From: Palsa-1439 sp050015495
Lineage (GTDB): Bacteria; Verrucomicrobiota; Verrucomicrobiia; Palsa-1439
Assembly (NCBI GenBank): GCA_050015495.1
Contig: JBEKBH010000014.1
Span: 32,518-96,517 of the forward strand
Direction of reading: 5' to 3'
Length of the DNA: 64,000 bases
Shown one piece after another: positions 58,868 to 64,000 of this stretch. Position 1 is the stretch's first letter. Every line of letters starts with the position of its first letter. Position numbers and translations under genes: made by a program. Below the pieces are notes generated by a model. It worked only from the letters and a program-made list of their open reading frames with translations, did no database searches and was not told where the DNA came from.

Positions 58868-59277
58868 GCCATTTGTTCCCCTCCTTTGGAGGGGTTAGGG
58901 GTGGGTTTCCGAGCCCGCTGTTGTTGAACCCACATTTCAACCTGATCCGCCACCGATTGCAAGTCAGCCACAACTTCCCGTTCCGTGAATCTCAGGAACT
59001 GTATGCCGAGGCTTTCCAGCCGCTTCTGACGGGCAACATCACGTGCTCCCTTTACTGCATGACTCCAACCATCAATCTCAATCGCCAGTCGCAGGTCCTT
59101 GCAGTAGAAGTCTACGATATAATCGTCAATGGCCCGCTGACGGTCAAAGTCGTAACCGCATATTTGCTTTCTGCTGAGCTTTGTCCACAACAATGCTTCG
59201 CCTCGAGTCATATTCTTGCGCACTGCGCGGGCGCGTTCCTTCGAGGTGGGGTTGTACGGGATGATGGAGTGGCGCAT
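58864..59277 (-). CDS. DUF559-family endonuclease-like protein in a palindrome-bracketed cassette
   Basis: 137 residues from ATG 59277. DUF559 proteins belong to the PD-(D/E)XK nuclease superfamily and resemble Vsr. Visible core: TRGEALLWTKLSRKQICGYDFDRQRAIDDYIVDFYCKDLRLAIEIDGWSH (Asp and E-x-D catalytic-type residues), then RLESLGIQFLRFTEREVVADL. The last ~15 residues (RKPTPNPSKGGEQMA) are encoded by a palindromic repeat. Inverted copies of this repeat lie at 58878-58905 and 59323-59349. It interrupts the Gfo/Idh-lpxB gene order. Probable mobile or repeat-associated nuclease; activity unproven. Confidence 0.85.
   Translation of the reverse strand: MRHSIIPYNPTSKERARAVRKNMTRGEALLWTKLSRKQICGYDFDRQRAIDDYIVDFYCKDLRLAIEIDGWSHAVKGARDVARQKRLESLGIQFLRFTEREVVADLQSVADQVEMWVQQQRARKPTPNPSKGGEQMA
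58878..58905 (-). repeat. Left palindromic element of the DUF559 cassette
   Basis: Minus strand reads CCCACCCCTAACCCCTCC-AAA-GGAGGGG: a tail followed by a 7-bp hairpin. Its GGAGGGG arm lies 10 nt before lpxB ATG and can act as its ribosome binding site. Differs from the right copy by one substitution and one loop indel. Confidence 0.9.
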
Positions 59278-59322
59278 GTTGGTAAATAGTAACGACACCA
59301 ACGACAGATGACAACGACGGAA

Positions 59323-59349
59323 CCCACCCCCAACCCCTCCAAGGAGGGG
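59323..59349 (+). repeat. Right palindromic element of the DUF559 cassette
   Basis: Plus strand reads CCCACCCCCAACCCCTCC-AA-GGAGGGG, the inverse orientation of the left copy. The tail (CCCACCCC) faces the gene in both. It lies in the 147-base gap between the DUF559 start and the Gfo/Idh stop. Confidence 0.9.
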
Positions 59350-59424
59350 AGCGGAATCTGATTGCTTACTGGCGAAATTCGCCCACGCCGTCGACCGTCG
59401 GAACTATTCCCCTGCTCGAAGGAG

Positions 59425-60450
59425 CTAGGGATGCCTAATCTGCTCCGTAATTTCCATCGCGACTTCGAGGGCCTGTTTGGCGGCTTCGCCGGTCACGAGC
59501 GGGTCGCGATGATGGCGAATCGAGTCGATAAAGTTTTGCAGCTCGAGCTTCAGTGGTTCATCGCGTTCGATGGGCACCGGTTCGCGGACGATCTTGCGTC
59601 CCGCGAATTCGCTGACGATGCTGGCGTGCTTGCCCGCGAGCAGCTTTTTTAACAATCCCGATTCCTGCGCGTCCTGGGCGGCAACCCGATAGAGTTCACC
59701 CTCTTGTTTCATGTAGTCGAGAGAGATGTGCGCCGCGCCGTGTTCGGTGCGGCCGAAGATTCGGATCTTGCGCATCCGTTCCGGGGACACGCGGCTGGCG
59801 GTAATATTGGCCACGCACCCGTCCGCAAATTTCAACCGGGCATTGGCGATGTCTTCACTCTCGCTCAGCACGGGGATGCCGACCGCGTCCACCGTCGCCA
59901 GCGGCGCTTTCACCAGTGACAGAACCACATCGAGATCGTGAATCATCAGGTCGAGGACGACGCCGATGTCCGTCGAACGCCCCGGATACGGCGACAGCCG
60001 ATGCACTTCAATGAACCGCGCCTCCCGCAGGATGTCGGTCAGATACCGCACCACGGGATTGAAGCGTTCGACATGTCCGACCTGCAGCACGCACTTGTTT
60101 TTTCTCGCGAGGGCAACGAGTTCTTCGGCTTCGTGAAGGCTGTCCGTGATCGGTTTCTCGACGAGGACATGCTTGCCGCGTTCGAGGAACACTCGCGCAA
60201 CCTTGTAATGGGTCTCGGTGGGCGTCGCCACGCTGACGGCATCGACAAAGTCCGCCAATTCCGCCGCGTTCTCGAACGCCCCGCCGCCGACTTTCTCGGC
60301 GAGGGCGCGCACGCGGATACTGTCCGTGTCGCACACGCCCACAAACGAGCATTGGCCATTGGAGCGTCTGGCCAGCTCGGAATAAATGCGCGCGTGCTGC
60401 GAGCCGAGATGCCCGACGCCCACCACGCCAACTCTGAGGGTATCGCTCAT
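59425..60450 (-). CDS. Gfo/Idh/MocA-family oxidoreductase in lipid A cluster
   Basis: 341 residues from ATG 60450. NAD(P)-binding N-terminus LRVGVVGVGHLGSQHARIYSEL, VSVATPTETHYKVARVFLERGKHVLVEKPITDSLHEAEEL (EKP motif with catalytic Lys), QVGHVERFNPVVRYL and MIHDLDVVLSLVKAPLATVDAVG. This family oxidises or reduces sugars at C3 or other positions; close lipid-A-linked relatives can form 3-oxo sugars on UDP-GlcNAc. Its position between lpxI and lpxB suggests a sugar-nucleotide step in lipid A, inferred. Overlaps lpxI by ATGA. Confidence 0.9.
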   Translation of the reverse strand: MSDTLRVGVVGVGHLGSQHARIYSELARRSNGQCSFVGVCDTDSIRVRALAEKVGGGAFENAAELADFVDAVSVATPTETHYKVARVFLERGKHVLVEKPITDSLHEAEELVALARKNKCVLQVGHVERFNPVVRYLTDILREARFIEVHRLSPYPGRSTDIGVVLDLMIHDLDVVLSLVKAPLATVDAVGIPVLSESEDIANARLKFADGCVANITASRVSPERMRKIRIFGRTEHGAAHISLDYMKQEGELYRVAAQDAQESGLLKKLLAGKHASIVSEFAGRKIVREPVPIERDEPLKLELQNFIDSIRHHRDPLVTGEAAKQALEVAMEITEQIRHP

Positions 60451-61265
60451 TCGGAAGGTATCGCCACGAGGCAAATCCCGGCCTCATTCGCCGCTTGGAG
60501 GAGTTTGTCTTTGTCGAGCAACAGGCTCCGGCCGGCTTCGATCGCCATGACGGAAATCTGCCCGGCCCGGCACGATTCGACCGTCTTTTCGCCCACACAC
60601 GGAATATCGAAGCGGAAATCGTGATTTAGTTTGCTGACCTTGACGACCAACGCGCCACCCTTTTCGCCCGCCAATGCGCCGCCGCGGCGGATACACTCAT
60701 CCGTGCCTTCAAACCCTTCCACCGCGAGCACCGTGCCCTTCTTGACGACCACCGTCTGGCCGATGGCGAGCGCGCTAACAGCCTTGGCAATCCTCAACCC
60801 GAACTCGATATCCTCCTGCTGGTCCTTGCTCGGCTTCAGACGCGTCAGCACGCCCGACGGTGGCACGGATTCGCCGAGGAACGGGCGCGGGTCGATGAGT
60901 TCGACCCCGTCCTTGCCCATCTCGGCTGCGATCGCGCCGAAAATCGTCTCGGCATTGCGTTCCTTGAGACGGAACGCCACGGTCGTCATCCGCAGATCGA
61001 GCCGCAGGTTTTTGAAGAGGTTGGACGGTGTGATTCCGCCCGCCATCACGGCGCGTTTCACACCATGAGAGGTGAAAACTTCAATGAGTTTGTTGAGCTG
61101 GCCGAGCTTGATCCAGCCGACGTGGTCAACAAGTTGGTCAATTTCCTGGCTCGTCTCGCCGTCAAAGGCCGCGGCCACAATCGGTCCCACACCGAGTTGC
61201 CGGGCCGATCGTGCCAGAATCAGGGGAAACTCGCCGTTTCCTGCAATAATGCCGAGTGGCTCCAT
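60447..61265 (-). CDS. lpxI: UDP-2,3-diacylglucosamine pyrophosphatase LpxI
   Basis: 272 residues. Hydrolyses UDP-2,3-diacylglucosamine to lipid X, replacing LpxH. LGIIAGNGEFPLILARSARQLG, AVMAGGITPSNLFKNLRLDLRM, LIDPRPFLGESVPPSGVLTRL, EFGLRIAKAVSALAIGQTVVVKKGTVLAVEGFEGTDECIRRGG and KVSKLNHDFRFDIPCVGEKTVESC are LpxI (DUF1009) motifs. Product LpxB acts next. A promoter-like TTGCCA-17-AAGAAT lies 9 nt before the start. Confidence 0.95.
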   Translation of the reverse strand: MEPLGIIAGNGEFPLILARSARQLGVGPIVAAAFDGETSQEIDQLVDHVGWIKLGQLNKLIEVFTSHGVKRAVMAGGITPSNLFKNLRLDLRMTTVAFRLKERNAETIFGAIAAEMGKDGVELIDPRPFLGESVPPSGVLTRLKPSKDQQEDIEFGLRIAKAVSALAIGQTVVVKKGTVLAVEGFEGTDECIRRGGALAGEKGGALVVKVSKLNHDFRFDIPCVGEKTVESCRAGQISVMAIEAGRSLLLDKDKLLQAANEAGICLVAIPSE

Positions 61266-61274
61266 CCGGCGTCA

Positions 61275-61303
61275 ATTCTTGCCACTTCGCCCGCCGATGG
61301 CAA
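61275..61303 (-). promoter_or_regulatory. Putative promoter of lpxI operon
   Basis: TTGCCA, 17-nt spacer, AAGAAT on the minus strand; the -10 box ends 9 nt before ATG 61265. AAGAAT is a weak match. Confidence 0.3.
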
Positions 61304-61359
61304 GGAAACATTCAGCCGCTTTACGGGCCAAAGACTTTCAGGTAGCGTGCGCGACGGAA

Positions 61360-62877
61360 TCAAGCGCCGGCGGCGGCCAATCCCGGTCCGTCGATCTGTC
61401 GCAGGGCGCGCACCGAACTTTGCAGCAGGGACATCAGGCCGACATAGAGGAAACCAACCTGGAAAATGATCACAAACGGTATATACGTCCATTGGTTGCG
61501 ATCGACAGCCTGGATGACGAGGTACGTGAAGTAGACGCCCAAGGCCAGTTCAATGAACGGGTACAGACCGCGTAGCGTTCGATACTTGTTGTGGGTCCAC
61601 GATTCGCCGCGGCGCGACACGCCGTACTTCGGGGTGCGAATAAACTCGCTACGGTGGTTGAACATCGCTTCCAAGACGGCCCGGGCATTATTGACCGACA
61701 GACCGACGCCCACCGCCATCAACACGGGCAGGAATATCAATCGTTTCCACCATTGAGCGTGAAGCTCGCGTTGGGCGCAGAAATAAAACGCGCTGATCGA
61801 CACCGACCCGGCGATGAACAGCGGCAGATCGACCAGCAACATCCTCGTCCACGGGTTCCCGCCCGAAACCTGATACGTTCCCGCCGCTGCCGACGAATGG
61901 AAGCACAGGCAGAGGATCAGGAGCAAGACGTACCCGTAGTTGCTGGTCAGATGAGCGGTGCCTTCGAACTTGATCTTGAAGGGCAATTTGCTGCGCCAGA
62001 GCATCGGCAGCACTTTCTTGCTTGTCTGAATCGACCCCTTTGCCCAGCGGTGCTGCTGCGACTTGAAGGCGTTCATCTCGACGGGCAATTCGGCGGGCGT
62101 CACAATCTCGGGCAGGAAGAGAAACTGCCAGCCGTTGATTTGCGCGCGATAGCTCAGGTCGAGGTCTTCGGCCAGTGTATCGTGTTGCCAGCCGCCGGAA
62201 CTCTGGATGCACGTGCGCCGCCAGATGCCCGCGGTCCCGTTGAAATTGAAGAACCGACCCGAACGGGCGCGCGCGGTCTGCTCGATCAGGAAGTGCCCGT
62301 CCAGGAGCATCGACTGGATCTTCGTCAACAAGGAGTACTGTTCGTTGAGGTGGCCCCAGCGGGTTTGGATCATGCCAATGGCGGGGTCCGAGAAGTAATG
62401 AATCGTTTTCTGGAGAAGGTCGGGCTGCGGAACAAAGTCAGCGTCGAAAATCGCAATGAACTCGCCCGTGGCCTGGTGCAAACCGTTTTCCAGCGCGCCA
62501 GCCTTGTAGCCCATGCGGTTGGAACGATGGATGTGGTGCACTTGAAAGCCGCGCTCGCGCAATTGCGCGGCTTTGCGGGCAACGATGTCCGTCGTTTCAT
62601 CCGTCGAATCGTCAAGCACTTGCACTTCGATCTTATCCTGCGGGTAATCGAGGGACGTGACCGCCTCGAGCAACCGCTCGGCAACGTACATCTCGTTGTA
62701 CAGGGGCAACTGGACGGTGACCTTGGGGAGTTCGGCGAGGTGACCGAGTGGTTGCGGCACTTCTCGACGATGGCGAAAGTACAGAAAAATCATCCAATAC
62801 CTGTGAATGCCGTAACACGACAGGCACACCAGAACCGCAAAATAGATTATCGTTCCGACCAAATGAAGCGCTTGCAT
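61360..62877 (-). CDS. Membrane GT2 glycosyltransferase (cellulose/mannan-synthase-like)
   Basis: 505 residues. N-terminal helix LVGTIIYFAVLVCLSCYGIHRYW, then the GT-A domain with VTVQLPLYNEMYVAERLLEAV, DDSTDET (~88), FDADFVPQPDLLQ (DxD), TAEDLDLS-like TLAEDLDLSYRAQI and the processive QxxRW as QQHRWAKGS (~274); four more helices follow. Likely a processive or polysaccharide-linking enzyme resembling CslA/glucomannan synthases. AGGAGG precedes ATG 62877. Stands alone, divergent from the rfaE2-like fragment. Confidence 0.9.
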   Translation of the reverse strand: MQALHLVGTIIYFAVLVCLSCYGIHRYWMIFLYFRHRREVPQPLGHLAELPKVTVQLPLYNEMYVAERLLEAVTSLDYPQDKIEVQVLDDSTDETTDIVARKAAQLRERGFQVHHIHRSNRMGYKAGALENGLHQATGEFIAIFDADFVPQPDLLQKTIHYFSDPAIGMIQTRWGHLNEQYSLLTKIQSMLLDGHFLIEQTARARSGRFFNFNGTAGIWRRTCIQSSGGWQHDTLAEDLDLSYRAQINGWQFLFLPEIVTPAELPVEMNAFKSQQHRWAKGSIQTSKKVLPMLWRSKLPFKIKFEGTAHLTSNYGYVLLLILCLCFHSSAAAGTYQVSGGNPWTRMLLVDLPLFIAGSVSISAFYFCAQRELHAQWWKRLIFLPVLMAVGVGLSVNNARAVLEAMFNHRSEFIRTPKYGVSRRGESWTHNKYRTLRGLYPFIELALGVYFTYLVIQAVDRNQWTYIPFVIIFQVGFLYVGLMSLLQSSVRALRQIDGPGLAAAGA

Positions 62878-63034
62878 AGCCTCCTAAATTAAGCCCCACG
62901 GCTGCGGCCGCTGTCCCTTGGCGCCCACGGCGGCCCGCCGCCCAAAATCACACTTGACCGCTCTTCCTCCGGTGAGCCATCCTCACGTGCGGCCATCATG
63001 TCAGAGCGTGACACGGAATCAAGTCCAAAAACCA

Positions 63035-63175
63035 ATGCCTAAATCCGTTTCCCACAAAGTCTTAACCCTGGCGCAGGCGACCCGATGGCTGGCCTCGGCG
63101 CGCCGCCGCCACCACCGCATTGTCGCCACGAACGGTTGTTTCGACCTGATTCACAAACAGGGTAAACAGCCCTAG
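63035..63175 (+). pseudogene. Truncated rfaE2-like (heptose-1-phosphate adenylyltransferase) fragment
   Basis: 46 codons. MPKSVSHKVLTLAQATRWLASARRRHHRIVATNGCFDLIH matches the start of RfaE domain II (HldE C-terminal half), where NGCFDLLH is followed by AGHV and the rest of the nucleotidyltransferase. Here the sequence becomes KQGKQP and stops at 63175. No continuation appears in any frame downstream, where a PEP-CTERM gene lies in opposite orientation. A functional enzyme would need the remaining ~115 residues, so this is a remnant, unless an assembly or indel problem exists. Confidence 0.7.
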
Positions 63176-63223
63176 ACGGTCGGCCATACTCACGCACAAG
63201 CATCTGATTCGCGTTACGAGACG

Positions 63224-63769
63224 CTAGCGCTCTCGTGCTCTCGCAACCAACGTCAGCCCCAACAAGCCGAAGCCAACAAGGTACATGGGATCCGGCTCGG
63301 GAATCGGTAGCGCTGGACCGGAAGCGGAGAGTTCAAAATTCCACGACCCACTAGGATTTTGGGCAGTCGGAGGGAAAACGGAAATAAAACCTAGACCACC
63401 ATCCCAATTTGCAAAGGCTAGGGAACCCTCGAATCCGTCTATATAGCTGCCGTATGACGAGTTCGTCGGAAACCCAGCGTCCCACGGAAAGGCCGTAGCG
63501 TTTTGTCCTGTAGGCAGATATGTGTAAGTGGTTTCACCTTCGTGGAATTCGTAGTTTGGCCCCAACTGGAAATAGGAAAACTCGAATGATACATCCCAAA
63601 GACCAGATGGTGAAGAATACGAGCCTCCGCCAGATTTGCCAGTCCCATTTACACCCACAGCAAACTCCGTGTTTGAATCGATACCCCAACTGGCGTTTTG
63701 CGCCCGACCCGTAGTCACACACGCCCAAAACACAGTTAGGCTCAGCAAGACAGACCGTGTCGTTTTCAT
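63224..63769 (-). CDS. PEP-CTERM secreted protein
   Basis: 181 residues from ATG 63769, 5-6 nt after AGGAG. Signal peptide TTRSVLLSLTVFWACVTTGRAQ; the mature part is Ser/Thr/Gly/Asn-rich (NTEFAVGVNGTGKSGGG). C-terminal sorting signal PIPEPDPMYLVGFGLLGLTLVARARER: PEP motif, hydrophobic helix, basic end. Processed by an exosortase, none of which is in the window. GC is lower than the neighbours. Confidence 0.85.
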   Translation of the reverse strand: MKTTRSVLLSLTVFWACVTTGRAQNASWGIDSNTEFAVGVNGTGKSGGGSYSSPSGLWDVSFEFSYFQLGPNYEFHEGETTYTYLPTGQNATAFPWDAGFPTNSSYGSYIDGFEGSLAFANWDGGLGFISVFPPTAQNPSGSWNFELSASGPALPIPEPDPMYLVGFGLLGLTLVARARER

Positions 63770-64000
63770 AAGACTCCTCACAATCCGCTCTGGCTTTACA
63801 GACACTATCATGCAAGTGGGTTCCCATCAACACAAACAGGAGCCCTCACCCCCGTCTCGTCGCGGCTTTCCGATTCTACCGTCTCGCCTACGGTGTCAAG
63901 GATACTACGCCGCGCGGCACACGACCGCCGCCCGTGCGTTCCTCCTTGACATGCTGTGCCGCCCTCGCCCCTCGCCACATCACGAGACAGTCCCCGCCAA

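Noticed and set aside
1..64000. CRISPR array, rRNA, integrase or IS transposase
   Set aside because: Scanning found no spaced direct repeats, rRNA-like sequence, tyrosine/serine recombinase or DDE transposase motifs.

Overview
The window looks like chromosomal DNA of a Gram-negative, diderm bacterium of the phylum Verrucomicrobiota (PVC group). This is inferred from gene content: lpxI and lpxB for lipid A, a PEP-CTERM protein, an autotransporter-like (T5SS/PEP-CTERM-type) repeat protein, system II cytochrome c biogenesis, LacI and Lrp regulators, and two large secreted proteins that share a C-terminal module ending in R-[YF]-Y-R-A-x-[LV]-x-P. GC is about 60% with lower-GC patches. Without a database search the placement below phylum is open.

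Layout. 1-9.3 kb: SYLF-domain tail, a B12-binding radical SAM protein carrying two in-frame palindromic inserts, a secreted repeat protein, an ACT-domain malic enzyme, a GspB/ExeA-like pair, an M29 aminopeptidase and a GT4 glycosyltransferase with another in-frame insert. 9.4-20.2 kb: acetyltransferase, LacI regulator, PlsC-like acyltransferase, a hydrolase coupled to a rhomboid, a GT-C/TPR membrane protein, a Spy-like periplasmic protein, and the resB-ccsA operon. 20.2-31.6 kb: aldo/keto reductase, two orphan membrane proteins, an SsnA-type aminohydrolase, a 1239-residue astacin/beta-helix protein, glnE and a second rhomboid. 31.6-40.2 kb: proC-yggS, a membrane Ser/Thr kinase fused to a glycogen-binding-like domain, tRNA-Pro(GGG), and an Lrp-aminotransferase pair split by a lower-GC lipoprotein gene.

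40.3-48.8 kb is amino-acid metabolism: hom-thrC-lysC with overlapping or closely spaced genes, an orphan PhnD-type binding protein, cimA, a MOSC protein and an acetyltransferase. Together lysC, hom, thrC and cimA supply threonine and 2-oxobutyrate for isoleucine, and proC-yggS belong to proline and PLP homeostasis. 49-57.7 kb holds a YfhO-like protein, valS with a compositionally distinct anticodon-binding segment, zinc-ribbon proteins and a polyprenyl synthase. 57.8-63.2 kb is envelope biogenesis: lpxI, a Gfo/Idh oxidoreductase and lpxB in one direction, a cellulose-synthase-like GT2, and a truncated rfaE2-like fragment, followed by a PEP-CTERM protein.

The most distinctive feature is a set of REP-like palindromic elements. 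One family (tail CCCACCCCYAA plus hairpin CCCCTCC/GGAGGGG) brackets a DUF559 (Vsr-like) nuclease gene in inverted orientation inside the lipid A gene cluster, supplies the probable ribosome binding site of lpxB, and occurs as a gene-free inverted pair in frame inside the GT4 gene. The arrangement resembles REP elements and their RAYT transposases, but with an unrelated nuclease. Two further palindrome families are inserted in frame in the radical SAM gene. A second genome-level trait is that many genes have a plausible -10 box only 6-13 nt before the start codon, which suggests widespread leaderless mRNAs. No CRISPR array, rRNA, insertion sequence transposase or prophage was seen. The only gene-free stretch above 300 bases is 11071-11380.
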